From positions 489,501 to 553,500 of the forward strand of contig NZ_CP067420.1 of NCBI RefSeq assembly GCF_016653635.2: 64,000 nucleotides of DNA. The letters run 5' to 3'. The stretch's first letter is position 1. Each line of letters begins with the position of its first letter. The notes under the pieces were generated by a model. The model did not search any database, was not told the DNA's origin, and saw only the letters and a list, made by a program, of their open reading frames with translations. Shown in pieces: positions 17,741 to 26,632 of the stretch. Both the position numbers and the translations under genes were made by a program. The stretch is from Skermanella sp. TT6. Lineage in GTDB: Bacteria; Pseudomonadota; Alphaproteobacteria; Azospirillales; Azospirillaceae.

Positions 17741-19639
17741 TTAGAATCGTTTTATTTCGATGTTGTACTTCCGCAGGGCGTAGCTGACCTGCCGCGTGGT
17801 CAGGCCGAGCAGCCGGCCGGCCTTGGCCTGGACCCAGCCGGTGCGCTCCATGGCCCACAGCAGGCGGTCGCGCGGGGTGGTGAATTCCGGTTCGTCGGGG
17901 CCGCCGTTGCCGATCCGCATGCCGAGAAGCTCGCCGACCGCGGCCTCGTTCAGGGCGTCGGCGGACGGGGTCGCGTCGGAATAGGCGGGCGCGCCGCCGG
18001 CCGGCGGCTGCGGATGCTGGGGCCGCATCGGCTGGGCCGGCGGCACGGGGTTGCCGGCCGGGACGGCGTTGGGCGGCAGTGCCGCGGGAGCGGCGGCGCA
18101 GGACCCGCCGGTGGCGGCCGAACAGCCCGGCACGCCGCCGGTGCTGCAGCCGGCCCGCGCCGGGGCGGCCTGGGGCAGCGCCGGCATCGGCATGCCGGGC
18201 GGTGCCGCGTAGCCGGGGATGCCGGGGACGGACGCGCCGGCGGTCGGGGTGACCGTGCGGTGATGCCACAGGGTCGAGGAGTAGCAGAGGTTCATCTGGC
18301 AGGACAGGTCCAGGTCCCAGATCACCCCGTCGCGGCACAGGGTCGCCGCCCGCTCGATGCAGTTCTCCAGCTCGCGCACGTTGCCGGGCCAGGGGCATTT
18401 CTTAAGGACGTCGAGGGCGTCGTCGTGGAGCGCCACGTTCAACTGGTTCTCGCGGTTGAACTTCTGGACGAAATGGTTGGCCAGCAGCGGGATGTCGTCG
18501 CTGCGCTCGCGCAGCGGCGGCAGGAAGATGGTCACCACGTTGATGCGGTAATAGAGGTCGGCGCGGAACCGGCCCTGGGCGACCGCCTCCTCCAGGTTGA
18601 CGTTGGTCGCGGTGATGATCCGCACGTCGGTCTTGATGGTCCGGGTGCCGCCGACCCGCTCGAACTCCTGCTCCTGCAGCACGCGCAGCAGCTTGGCCTG
18701 GAAGGAGGGCGAGATGTCGCCGATCTCGTCCAGGAACAGGGTGCCGCCGGTCGCCAGCTCGAACCGGCCCTTGTGGTCGCGGTTGGCGCCGGTGAAGGCG
18801 CCGCGCTCATGGCCGAACAGCTCGGATTCCAGCAGGCTTTCCGGCAGCGCCGCGCAGTTGATCCGGATGAAGGGCTGTTCCTTGCGCGAGCTGAGCATGT
18901 GGATCGCCCGGGCGATCAGCTCCTTGCCGGTGCCGCTCTCGCCGCGGATCAGCACGGTGGAGCGGAACGGCGCGACCCGGTGGACCTGGGCCAGCACCTC
19001 CTGCATGCGCTTGCTGCTGCACACCACGTTGTCGACCTGGTAGTCGACCTTGGACACTTCCTTCTGGAGGCGGAACTTCTCCCGCATCATGAAGCGCCGC
19101 TCCTCGGCGACGGTGCGGTGCAGGCGCACGGTCTGGCCGATCAGGTTGGCGACCATGGTCAGCAGGCGGACGTCGCTGTCGAAGTTGCCGGCGTAGCCCT
19201 CGTCGCTGATCCGGTCGATGGTCAGCACGCCGATGCATTCGCCGGCGGCCTTGATCGGCACGCCGACCAGACTGATGACCACCTCGGCGATGTCGTTGCG
19301 CCCGCCGGTGCGGTTGAGGAACAGCGGCTCGTCGGCCAGGTTCGGCACGACGGCCGGCATGCCGGTCTTGACGATCCGCCCGACGATGCCCTCGCCGGCG
19401 CGGTACTGGCCGCGCTCCATCTCCTCCTGGGACATGCCGAGCGCCGCGATCAGACGGAGCGTGCTGTCGTCGGTCAGCAGGCAGATGCGCCCGCGCTGCA
19501 TTTGCAGATGGTACGACAGCAGCCTCAGAACCTCGCGCAGCGTCTGCTGCAGGTCGAGTGAGGAACTCAGGATCTTGCTGACTTCATAGATAGCGAAGAG
19601 TTCAACGCTCGATTGGTTGTGGCGTGTCGCTCCGGCCAT
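17741..19639 (-). CDS. nifA: NifA, sigma-54-dependent activator of nitrogen fixation genes
   Basis: 632 aa. GAF domain ~30-175; AAA+ domain with Walker A GESGTGKE (233-240), the sigma-54-contacting GAFTGA (280-285) and Walker [11 protein letters not shown] (299-308); C-terminal HTH ~590-628. The oxygen-sensitivity motif is exact: Cys415-X11-Cys427-X19-Cys447-X4-Cys452. A ~130-residue Pro/Ala-rich linker follows, with three extra cysteines (498, 506, 514). The domain set and Cys motif are diagnostic for alphaproteobacterial NifA. No nif structural gene is in this window, so this is an unlinked regulator. Confidence 0.95.
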   Translation of the reverse strand: MAGATRHNQSSVELFAIYEVSKILSSSLDLQQTLREVLRLLSYHLQMQRGRICLLTDDSTLRLIAALGMSQEEMERGQYRAGEGIVGRIVKTGMPAVVPNLADEPLFLNRTGGRNDIAEVVISLVGVPIKAAGECIGVLTIDRISDEGYAGNFDSDVRLLTMVANLIGQTVRLHRTVAEERRFMMREKFRLQKEVSKVDYQVDNVVCSSKRMQEVLAQVHRVAPFRSTVLIRGESGTGKELIARAIHMLSSRKEQPFIRINCAALPESLLESELFGHERGAFTGANRDHKGRFELATGGTLFLDEIGDISPSFQAKLLRVLQEQEFERVGGTRTIKTDVRIITATNVNLEEAVAQGRFRADLYYRINVVTIFLPPLRERSDDIPLLANHFVQKFNRENQLNVALHDDALDVLKKCPWPGNVRELENCIERAATLCRDGVIWDLDLSCQMNLCYSSTLWHHRTVTPTAGASVPGIPGYAAPPGMPMPALPQAAPARAGCSTGGVPGCSAATGGSCAAAPAALPPNAVPAGNPVPPAQPMRPQHPQPPAGGAPAYSDATPSADALNEAAVGELLGMRIGNGGPDEPEFTTPRDRLLWAMERTGWVQAKAGRLLGLTTRQVSYALRKYNIEIKRF

Positions 19640-20196
19640 GGGCAGAACCCCTTCCTCAAGGCAATCAGGGACAGATCAAGTCATCCCGCCACCGATGATG
19701 GCGGGTTCAACCCCAGTATCACCTCAGACCCTTCCCGGTGCGCCGGCCCCTTGCCCTTGTGCGCCGCCCGCTGACGCGGGCCGGCCGGGCGGTTGTGGCG
19801 GGAACGGCGGCTTCATGCTTCACTGAGCGGCATGACGAAGGCTGGATCCCTTCGCGCCTGCAGGGGCGTGCCATGCCCCTTCGCCCTTGGATCGGGTCTT
19901 TGCCGCAGTGCGAAGTGTCAAAAATAATCGAGCCCCGCGCAAGCGTCATCTTCCGAACCTCGAACCTGTCCGCCCCCGATCGGGCGGTTTTGCCGCAAGA
20001 CCCCTATATACTCCTTTCGATAGATGCAGACTAGGACGATTCGCCGAGCGGATTACAGACTGCCCTGTCACGTTCGGGCGTGTCCGGATGGAGCGGCGGA
20101 AGGCCCTTGCCGCGAACTGATATATTAGTATATCATTTCCGGCATCAGAGCAGCCCGCCCCACGGGGAACGACGGCAGCCGGAGGAAACGCGGCGG
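19640..20196. other. Divergent intergenic region between nifA and the GntR gene (557 bp)
   Basis: No convincing gene. It holds the presumed nifA promoter and leader. The nifA leader contains an inverted repeat CCCGCCA/TGGCGGG (19685-19691 with 19699-19705). Near the other end is the palindrome annotated separately as a GntR operator. A short open frame at 19738-20034 has no ribosome-binding site and is not considered real. I found no clear -24/-12 element for nifA. Confidence 0.5.
20118..20135. promoter_or_regulatory. Palindromic candidate operator of the GntR regulator
   Basis: TGATATATTAGTATATCA is a perfect 7-bp inverted repeat around TTAG, centred about 70 bp upstream of the regulator start. 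It is AT-rich in otherwise GC-rich DNA, as expected of a GntR/FCD-family operator. Autoregulation and control of the TRAP-kdu genes is an inference. Confidence 0.5.
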
Positions 20197-21018
20197 ATGA
20201 CTTCAGGAATCGACGAGACCGGCGGCAAGACCGCCGAAGGGACCGCCGAAGCGCATGCTGCCTCCCCGAAGCCGCGCACCCGGACGGCGCCGATGCGCCG
20301 GACCGCTCCCAAGACGGCGCTGCCCGGCGCGGCGCTGCGGGGTTCCACCGTCTCCGCCGCCATTCACCGCGAGCTGCGGGCGGAGATCGTGTCGATGCGC
20401 CGCAAGCCCGGCGAGCCGATCGTCGAGAAGCGGATCGCCCAGGACCACGGAGTCAGCCGCACGCCGGTGCGCGAGGCGCTGCTGCGCCTGGCGGACGAGG
20501 GGCTGGTGGACATCTTCCCCCAGTCCGGCTCCTTCGTGTCGCGCATCCCGGTCGCCGAGCTGCCGGAAGCCATCCTGATCCGCAAGGCGCTGGAGGAGGC
20601 CGCCGTCCGCTACGCCGCCGCCCAGGCGACGCGGTCCCAGGTGGCCCGGCTCCGCGCCAACCTGGAATACCAGCGGGAGATGAGCGAGGGCGCCGACGCC
20701 GGGGGCTTCCACGAGGCCGACGAGGCGTTCCACGCGCTGATCGCCGACACCGCCGGCTGCCCCGGCTTCTGGACCCTGACCCGGCAGGTCAAGGTCCAGG
20801 TGGACCGGTATCGGCTGCTGACCCTTCCCGTTCCCGGCCGCATCCGGTCGGTGATCGCCGAGCATACCGCCATCGTCGACGCGATCGAGGCCCACGACCC
20901 GGCCCGCGCGGCCGAGACGATGGCGGCGCACCTGGACAGCCTGCGCGCGAGCATCGGCGACATCCGGGAGAACAACCCCTTCTTCTTCTCCGACAGGCCG
21001 GAGGGGGCGGGCGGCTGA
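20197..21018 (+). CDS. GntR-family (FCD subgroup) transcriptional regulator
   Basis: 273 aa. A winged HTH (about residues 50-110, IHRELRAEIVSMRRKPG then SRTPVREALLRLADEGLV) is followed by a C-terminal helical FCD ligand domain that normally binds a metal and a small organic acid. The first ~45 residues are a low-complexity extension. GGAGG precedes the ATG at 20197; the frame is open further upstream but lacks a better start. It is first in the same-strand run with the TRAP transporter and kdu genes, so it is the likely local regulator responding to a uronate-derived effector. Confidence 0.88.
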   Translation: MTSGIDETGGKTAEGTAEAHAASPKPRTRTAPMRRTAPKTALPGAALRGSTVSAAIHRELRAEIVSMRRKPGEPIVEKRIAQDHGVSRTPVREALLRLADEGLVDIFPQSGSFVSRIPVAELPEAILIRKALEEAAVRYAAAQATRSQVARLRANLEYQREMSEGADAGGFHEADEAFHALIADTAGCPGFWTLTRQVKVQVDRYRLLTLPVPGRIRSVIAEHTAIVDAIEAHDPARAAETMAAHLDSLRASIGDIRENNPFFFSDRPEGAGG

Positions 21019-21075
21019 CGCGGCGGAAGCCGGGCCGGCACCAGAAGACAGAAGCAATCAATCGAGGAAACGACA

Positions 21076-22098
21076 ATGAGAACGACGATGACGCGCCGGA
21101 CCTTGCGGAGCCGGGCCCTGAAGCTGATGGCCTCCGCGGCCCTCGTGGCCCTGGCCGCGGTCGCGGTTCCGGCCGGCGGCGCCCAGGCCCAGCAGGTCAC
21201 CTTCCGGTCCGCCGACATCCATCCCGACGGCTACCCGACCGTCGAGGCGGTCAAGTACATGGGCGAGATCCTGGCGCGGGAGACCGACGGCCGGCTCGGC
21301 ATCAAGATGTTCAGCTCGGCCCAGCTGGGCGACGAGAAGGACACGATCCAGCAGACCCAGTTCGGCGTGATCGACATGAACCGGATCAACCTGGCGCCGC
21401 TGAACGGCCTGATCCCGGAGACCCGCGTCCCGTCGATGCCGTTCCTGTTCCGCTCGGTCGACCACATGCACGCCGTGGTGGACGGCCCGATCGGCGACGA
21501 GATCCTGAAGACCTTCGACTCCCAGGGGCTGGTCGGCCTCGCCTTCTACGACAGCGGCGCCCGCAGCTTCTACAACAGCAAGCGCCCGATCAGGACGCTG
21601 GACGACATGAAGGGCCTGAAGATCCGCGTGATCCAGTCCGAGGTCTTCATCGACACCATCAAGGCCCTGGGCGGCAGCGCCACCCCGATGCCGTCGGGCG
21701 AGGTCTACAGCGCGATTCAGACCGGCGTGGTCGACGGCGCCGAGAACAACTGGCCGACGTACCAGAGCCAGCGCCACTTCGAGCAGGCCAGGTTCTACTC
21801 GCTGTCCCAGCATTCCATGTCGCCGGAAGTGCTGGTGATGTCCAAGCGGGTGTTCGACAAGCAGACCCCCGAGGACCAGGCGCTGATCCGCCGGGCCGCG
21901 AAGGAGTCGGTCGCCAGGATGCGCGAGCTGTGGCAGGCCCGCGAGAAGACCGCCGAGGCCGAGGTGCTGGCCGCCGGCGTGCAGGCCAATGAGGTCGACA
22001 AGGCCGTCTTCGAGAAGGCGGTGGAGCCGGTCTACGCCAAGCACATCACCGACGCCAAGCTGAAGGACCTGGTCGAGCGCATCCGCGCGGTCAAGTAA
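21076..22098 (+). CDS. dctP: TRAP transporter substrate-binding protein DctP
   Basis: 340 aa with a signal peptide (hydrophobic stretch then AQA-QQ near residue 38-40), so periplasmic. The DctP fold is clear (GVIDMNRINLAPLNG, FLFRSVDHMHAVVDGP, LDDMKGLKIRVIQS with the conserved carboxylate-binding Arg, GVVDGAENNWPTY). TRAP solute receptors capture organic acids for Na+-coupled import. With kduI/kduD downstream the ligand is probably a uronate or unsaturated oligouronate product; this is inferred from neighbours only. Confidence 0.93.
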   Translation: MRTTMTRRTLRSRALKLMASAALVALAAVAVPAGGAQAQQVTFRSADIHPDGYPTVEAVKYMGEILARETDGRLGIKMFSSAQLGDEKDTIQQTQFGVIDMNRINLAPLNGLIPETRVPSMPFLFRSVDHMHAVVDGPIGDEILKTFDSQGLVGLAFYDSGARSFYNSKRPIRTLDDMKGLKIRVIQSEVFIDTIKALGGSATPMPSGEVYSAIQTGVVDGAENNWPTYQSQRHFEQARFYSLSQHSMSPEVLVMSKRVFDKQTPEDQALIRRAAKESVARMRELWQAREKTAEAEVLAAGVQANEVDKAVFEKAVEPVYAKHITDAKLKDLVERIRAVK

Positions 22099-22211
22099 GC
22101 CGCCACCGCCCAGCGGGGCCGCGCCCCGAGGCACGGTCCCCCTCTCCCGCCATGCCGAGCCGCCGTGCCGACCCGACCGGGTCCGGCAGGGCGGCTCCTG
22201 CGGAGGTTCGC

Positions 22212-22766
22212 ATGAAACCCGCGCTTGCCGCGTACTCCCGCCTGCTCGACGTGCTGACCCGCCTCGCCCTGTGGGCCGGCGGGTTCGGCCTGGTCGCCAT
22301 GACCGCCGCCATCGCGTGGCAGGTCTGGGGCCGCTTCGTGGTCGGCGATACCCCGAGCTGGACCGAGCCGGTGTCGCTGTTCCTGATGCTCTGGTTCATC
22401 CTGCTGGTCGCCGCCGTCGGCGTGCGCGAGCGTTTCCATCTCGGGCTCGACCTGATCCGCGACACGGTGCCGGAGCCGGTGCGGGTCGCCATGGACCTGT
22501 TCAGCTACGTCACCGTCGGCCTGTTCGGCGGCGCCATGGCCTGGTACGGGCTGGAGCTGGTGCTGGGCACCTGGAGCGCCACCGTCCCCGTGCTCGGCAT
22601 TCCCGAAGGCATGAACTACCTGGCGCTGGTCGTGTCCGGCACCCTGATCGTGCTGTTCTCGATCGAGCGCTCGCTGATCCTGCTGGTCGAGCGGACCTCC
22701 GCCACCGGCGCCGAATCCCATGCCCAGGCGCACGCGCCGGGCGCCGCGATGCCGACGGCCGACTGA
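22212..22766 (+). CDS. dctQ: TRAP transporter small permease DctQ
   Basis: 184 aa with four hydrophobic segments and the family motif SWTEPVSLFLMLWFILLVAA, including the conserved Glu. The ATG at 22212 has a GGAGG just upstream; an earlier in-frame ATG at 22152 lies in Arg/Pro-rich sequence and is rejected. It pairs with the large permease 13 bp downstream in the inner membrane. Confidence 0.9.
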   Translation: MKPALAAYSRLLDVLTRLALWAGGFGLVAMTAAIAWQVWGRFVVGDTPSWTEPVSLFLMLWFILLVAAVGVRERFHLGLDLIRDTVPEPVRVAMDLFSYVTVGLFGGAMAWYGLELVLGTWSATVPVLGIPEGMNYLALVVSGTLIVLFSIERSLILLVERTSATGAESHAQAHAPGAAMPTAD

Positions 22767-22779
22767 GGAAACCGCCACC

Positions 22780-24063
22780 ATGGAACTCACCATCCTGTTC
22801 GGCACCTTCGCGGTGCTGCTGGTGCTGGGCGTGCCGATCGCCTTCGTGCTCGCCATCGCCAGCTTCGCGACCATCGTCCATATGGGCCTGCCGCCGCTGA
22901 TCGTGTTCCAGCGCATGGCGTCGGGCATGAGCGCCTTCGCCCTGATGGCGATCCCGTTCTTCATCTTCGCCGGCGAGCTGATGGTGCGCGGCGCCATCGC
23001 GGAGAAGCTGGTGCGGCTGGCGGCCGGCGTGATCGGCCACCTGCGCGGCGGCCTGGGGCTGGTCAACGTGATGTCCAGCACCTTCTTCGGCGGCGTGTCG
23101 GGGTCGGCGGTGGCCGATGCCTCGGCGGTCGGCGGGCTGATGATCCCGCAGATGAAGGCCCGCGGCTACGCCGTGGACTATTCGGTCAACATCACCGTGA
23201 CGTCCGCGATCATCGCCCTGATGATCCCGCCCAGCCACAACATGATCATCTACTCGATCTCGGCCGGCGGCATGATCTCGATCGCCGACCTGTTCACGGC
23301 CGGCATCCTGCCGGGGCTGCTGCTGGCGGTGCTGCTCATGGTCGCGGCCTATGTCGTGGCCCGCAGGCGGGGATATCCGGCCGAGGTGTTCCCGGGATTC
23401 CCCGCGCTGATGTCGATCTTCCTGAACGCGGTGCCGGGGCTGCTGCTGATCCTGGTGATCGTCGGCGGCGTGCGGTCCGGCGTCTTCACGGCGACCGAAA
23501 GCTCGATGATCGCGGTGGTCTACGCGCTGCTGATCACCCTGCTGGTCTATCGCAGCCTGAGCTGGGCCGATTTCGTCACGGCGACCCTGGCGGCGGCGCG
23601 GACCACGGCCATGGTGCTGCTGGTGATCGGGGCCGCGGCCTCGTTCGGCTGGCTGCTGGCGCTGCTCCAGGTGCCGGCCGCGACGGTCGAGTTCATGCAG
23701 TCGCTCAGCGACAACCCGCTGGTGATCTTCCTGCTGCTCAACGTGGTGCTGCTGTTCCTCGGCTGCTTCATGGACATGTCGCCGCTGATCATCATCACCA
23801 CGCCGATCTTCCTGCCGGTGGTCACCGCGTTCGGCATGGACCCGGTCCATTTCGGCGTGATCCTGGTGCTGAACCTGGGAATCGGGCTGTGCACCCCGCC
23901 GGTCGGATCGGTGCTGTTCGTCGGCTGCGCCGTGGGCAAGATCCCGATCATGCAGGCGGTCCGGACGATCTGGCCGTTCTACATCGCCTGCATCGTAACG
24001 CTGATCCTGGTGACCTACATCCCCGCGATCTCGCTCTTCCTGCCGAAGATGTTCGCGAACTGA
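22780..24063 (+). CDS. dctM: TRAP transporter large permease DctM
   Basis: 427 aa, about 12 hydrophobic segments. The family signatures STFFGGVSGSAVADASAVG and MIPPSHNMIIYS are present; these contribute Na+ and substrate transport sites. Spacing and order (receptor, small, large permease) are the standard TRAP layout. Start chosen at 22780; the longer frame upstream overlaps dctQ. Confidence 0.93.
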   Translation: MELTILFGTFAVLLVLGVPIAFVLAIASFATIVHMGLPPLIVFQRMASGMSAFALMAIPFFIFAGELMVRGAIAEKLVRLAAGVIGHLRGGLGLVNVMSSTFFGGVSGSAVADASAVGGLMIPQMKARGYAVDYSVNITVTSAIIALMIPPSHNMIIYSISAGGMISIADLFTAGILPGLLLAVLLMVAAYVVARRRGYPAEVFPGFPALMSIFLNAVPGLLLILVIVGGVRSGVFTATESSMIAVVYALLITLLVYRSLSWADFVTATLAAARTTAMVLLVIGAAASFGWLLALLQVPAATVEFMQSLSDNPLVIFLLLNVVLLFLGCFMDMSPLIIITTPIFLPVVTAFGMDPVHFGVILVLNLGIGLCTPPVGSVLFVGCAVGKIPIMQAVRTIWPFYIACIVTLILVTYIPAISLFLPKMFAN

Positions 24064-24126
24064 GCCGCCGTCTCCGCCAATCAACTTTCCGGCCAGCCAC
24101 GATCTCCGATCTTCCGCCTCTCATAC

Positions 24127-24214
24127 GTCATACGCGGGCTTGACCCGCGTATCTCCCGGCAGGAAGCGCCGATGCGGTTCACGTGGAGATTGCCGGGTCA
24201 AGCCCGGCAGTGAC
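24127..24214. repeat. Palindromic intergenic repeat, CGGGCTTGACCCG family
   Basis: Two short palindromes (GCGGGCTTGACCCGC and GCCGGGTCAAGCCCGGC) sit in a larger inverted arrangement bounded by GTCAT...ATCTCC and GGAGAT...GTGAC. The same architecture recurs near 46136-46467, so it is a dispersed REP/BIME-type family. It lies between dctM and kduI and could stabilise the upstream transcript. Confidence 0.75.
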
Positions 24215-24271
24215 GGACCGGGAAGATCGGTCCATCGCGTGCCGCCACTCCAACACACAGGAAGAAACCCG

Positions 24272-25108
24272 ATGAAGATTTCCGTCAGGCAGGTATCCCA
24301 CCCGGATGCCGTCCGCACCTTCGACACCGAGACGCTGCGCGGGCAGTTCCTGATCCCGTCGCTGTTCGAGGCCGACGAGATCGCCCTGACCTACAGCCAC
24401 ATCGACCGGCTGGTGGTCGGCGGCGCCACCCCGGTGGCCGGCCCGCTGACGCTGGAGTCCTCCAAGGAGATCGGCTCCGACACCTTCCTGAAGCGCCGCG
24501 AGCTGGGCGTCGTCAACGTGGGCGGCGCCGGGCGGGTCGTGGTGGACGGCACCGCCTTCGATCTGGCCCCGCGCGACGGGCTCTACGTCGCCATGGGCAG
24601 CGCGGACGTGCGGTTCGAGAGCGCCGACGCCGCCAACCCCGCCAAGTTCTACCTGGTCAGCGCGCCGGCCCACGCCCGGCACGAGACCATGAAGATCTCG
24701 CTGGAGCAGGCTCGCAAGGTGACCCTGGGCGACATCGCCCAGTCCAACGACCGGACCATCTACCAGATGATCCACCCCGAGGTCTGCCGGTCCTGCCAGC
24801 TGGTGCTGGGCATGACGGTGCTGAAGCCGAACAACATGTGGAACACCATGCCGTGCCACACCCACGACCGGCGGTCCGAGGTCTATCTGTACTTCGACCT
24901 GCCGCAGGACGGGCGCGTCTTCCACTTCATGGGCGAGCCGACCGAGACCCGGCACATGGTGATCGCCAACGAGCAGGCCGTGCTGTCGCCGGGCTGGTCG
25001 ATCCACAGCGGCGTCGGCACCAGCAACTACACCTTCATCTGGGCCATGGCCGGCGACAACCAGGACTTCACCGACATGGACATGGTGCCCATGACCGAGC
25101 TGCGCTGA
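24272..25108 (+). CDS. kduI: 5-dehydro-4-deoxy-D-glucuronate isomerase
   Basis: 278 aa of the KduI cupin family, the usual length. It isomerises 5-keto-4-deoxyuronate to 2,5-diketo-3-deoxygluconate in pectin/uronate catabolism. The metal site is visible in NTMPCHTHDRRSEVYLYF (two His, Glu) and later HSGVGT. The ATG at 24272 follows a GGAAGAAA ribosome-binding site; the upstream frame is the repeat region. kduD follows 13 bp later. Confidence 0.95.
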   Translation: MKISVRQVSHPDAVRTFDTETLRGQFLIPSLFEADEIALTYSHIDRLVVGGATPVAGPLTLESSKEIGSDTFLKRRELGVVNVGGAGRVVVDGTAFDLAPRDGLYVAMGSADVRFESADAANPAKFYLVSAPAHARHETMKISLEQARKVTLGDIAQSNDRTIYQMIHPEVCRSCQLVLGMTVLKPNNMWNTMPCHTHDRRSEVYLYFDLPQDGRVFHFMGEPTETRHMVIANEQAVLSPGWSIHSGVGTSNYTFIWAMAGDNQDFTDMDMVPMTELR

Positions 25109-25121
25109 GGGAGGGGACGCC

Positions 25122-25913
25122 ATGACATCCTTGGGGACTTCGCCCGGAACTTCGCCCGGAACCCCGTTCGACCTTGCCGGGCTGACGGCGATCGTGACCG
25201 GGGCGAACACCGGCATCGGCCAGGGGATCGCGGTGGCGCTGGCCCGGGCCGGCGCCGGCATCGCCGCGGTCGGCCGCTCGTCCATGGACGAGACGGCCGG
25301 CCTGGTCGCCGGGACCGGAGCGCCGTTCCTGGAGATCCGGGCCGACCTGGGCTCCACCGAGCCGCTGGCCGGCATCGTGGAGCGGACCGTGGGCTGGAGC
25401 GGCCGGGCCGACATCCTGGTCAACAATGCCGGGATCATCCGCCGGGCCGACGCGATCGAGTTCACCGAGGAGGACTGGGACGCCGTCATGGACGTCAACC
25501 TGAAGTCCGCCTTCTTCCTGTCCCAGGCCTTCGCCCGCCGGCTGCTGGAGGCCGGGCGGCCAGGCAAGATCATCAACATCGCGTCGATGCTGTCCTTCCA
25601 GGGCGGCATCCGGATCCCGTCCTACACGGCGTCCAAGAGCGGGCTGGCCGGCCTGACCCGGCTGCTGGCCTGCGAATGGGCGGCGCGCGGGATCAACGTG
25701 AACGCGCTGGCGCCGGGCTATTTCGTCACCAACAACACCCAGGCGCTCCGCGAGGACCCCAAGCGCAGCGCCGACATCCTGGGCCGAATCCCCGCCGGCC
25801 GCTGGGGCAAGCCGGAGGACCTGGGCGGCGCCGCGGTCTTCCTGGCCTCCCCGGCGTCGGACTATGTCCACGGCGTGGTGCTGCCGGTGGACGGCGGCTG
25901 GCTGGTCCGCTGA
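25122..25913 (+). CDS. kduD: 2-dehydro-3-deoxy-D-gluconate 5-dehydrogenase (KduD)
   Basis: 263-aa SDR: nucleotide-binding TGANTGIGQG (~26-35), NNAG (~97), Ser-Tyr-Lys active site with SYTASK, and C-terminal GGWLVR. The product converts 2,5-diketo-3-deoxygluconate to 2-keto-3-deoxygluconate with NAD(P)H. The N-terminus carries a small tandem repeat (GTSPGTSPGTP, 12-bp DNA units) not part of the fold. Position right after kduI supports the specific call. Confidence 0.92.
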   Translation: MTSLGTSPGTSPGTPFDLAGLTAIVTGANTGIGQGIAVALARAGAGIAAVGRSSMDETAGLVAGTGAPFLEIRADLGSTEPLAGIVERTVGWSGRADILVNNAGIIRRADAIEFTEEDWDAVMDVNLKSAFFLSQAFARRLLEAGRPGKIINIASMLSFQGGIRIPSYTASKSGLAGLTRLLACEWAARGINVNALAPGYFVTNNTQALREDPKRSADILGRIPAGRWGKPEDLGGAAVFLASPASDYVHGVVLPVDGGWLVR

Positions 25914-25956
25914 GGTCTGCGATGGACAAGAGATGGACAAGAGAGGAGCGAGGGAC

Positions 25957-26328
25957 ATGGAAACCGGATCGAACCAGGACGCGAGGCGCGGCAGCGACGT
26001 CTTCCTGAAGGACGCCGAGATCGGCTGGGAGACTGTCGGCGAAGGGCTTCGCCGGAAGATCCTGTGCTATGACGAGACGATCATGATGGCCCGGGTCGCC
26101 TTCGAAGCCGGCGCCGTCGGCACCCCGCACCGCCACCCCCATACCCAGTGCAGCCTGGTGGAAAGCGGCGTCTTCGACATCACCATCGCCGGCCGCACCG
26201 AGCGCCTGTCGGCCGGCGACAGCTTCGTCGTGCCCTCCGACGCCCTGCACGGCGCCGTCAACATCGAACCCGGCATCCTGCTGGACGTCTTCACCCCACT
26301 GCGCGAGGACTTCCTGCCGCCGGCATGA
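25957..26328 (+). CDS. kdgF: KdgF-like cupin, unsaturated uronate linearisation
   Basis: 123-aa single-domain cupin. Metal ligands are in HRHPHTQCSLVESGVFDI (His-X-His...Gln) and the second cupin motif in VPSDALHGAVN. KdgF-type cupins open 4,5-unsaturated galacturonate/mannuronate to the linear keto form that KduI uses, so its place directly behind kduI-kduD is highly informative. The leader between kduD and this gene contains an 11-bp tandem duplication (GATGGACAAGA) and then a GGAGCGAGGG ribosome-binding site. Confidence 0.82.
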   Translation: METGSNQDARRGSDVFLKDAEIGWETVGEGLRRKILCYDETIMMARVAFEAGAVGTPHRHPHTQCSLVESGVFDITIAGRTERLSAGDSFVVPSDALHGAVNIEPGILLDVFTPLREDFLPPA

Positions 26329-26387
26329 GCGGAAAAAATCCATGGGCGGTTTATGGTTAACGAAATTGAAAGGATTCTAACCTAGAA

Positions 26388-26463
26388 CTGGGATCACGCA
26401 CATGGTTGCGTTTCCTCCCTAAGACTTGGGCCCCGCGCGTCATCCGCTGCGGGGCCTTTTTTT
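26388..26463 (+). ncRNA. Candidate small RNA of the alphaproteobacterial suhB/mmgR type
   Basis: A ~75-nt segment with GGGATCACGCAC..GGTTGCG, then TTTCCTCCCT followed by ACTTGG and a GC-rich hairpin with a T-run. This is the arrangement I recall for the suhB/mmgR (alpha-r8) sRNA family: an exposed CCUCCC anti-Shine-Dalgarno sequence just before the terminator. The 5' end is approximate. Recognition is by memory of the motif, not by a covariance search. Confidence 0.55.
26429..26463 (+). terminator. Rho-independent terminator (3' end of the candidate sRNA)
   Basis: GGCCCCGC (26429-26436) pairs with GCGGGGCC (26449-26456) and is followed by seven T. It ends the candidate sRNA and possibly read-through from the kdu operon. 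Confidence 0.85.
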
Positions 26464-26542
26464 CGTCCGCCCGTTCGCCCGGACCCCCGCCCTCCAAGCC
26501 GCACTTGAACCCGCCCGCCACCTGGGCTACTCAACCCCTGCC

Positions 26543-26632
26543 GGATGGGTGGCCGAGCGGTTTAAGGCAGCGGTCTTGAAAACCGCCGTGGGTGCAAGCT
26601 CACCGTGGGTTCGAATCCCACCCCATCCGCCA
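26543..26632 (+). tRNA. tRNA-Ser(UGA)
   Basis: 90 nt including encoded CCA. The acceptor stem GGATGGG pairs with CCCATCC, discriminator G. The anticodon stem-loop GCGGT-CTTGAAA-ACCGC gives anticodon TGA. A long class II variable arm and a GGTTCGAATCC T-loop are present. Serine tRNA genes are common integration sites, and accessory genes follow downstream. Confidence 0.96.

Noticed and set aside
15782-19561. A 1259-codon open frame on the plus strand
   Set aside because: It lies antisense to both the catalase and nifA, has no homology-like motifs and a composition typical of the complementary frame in high-GC DNA.
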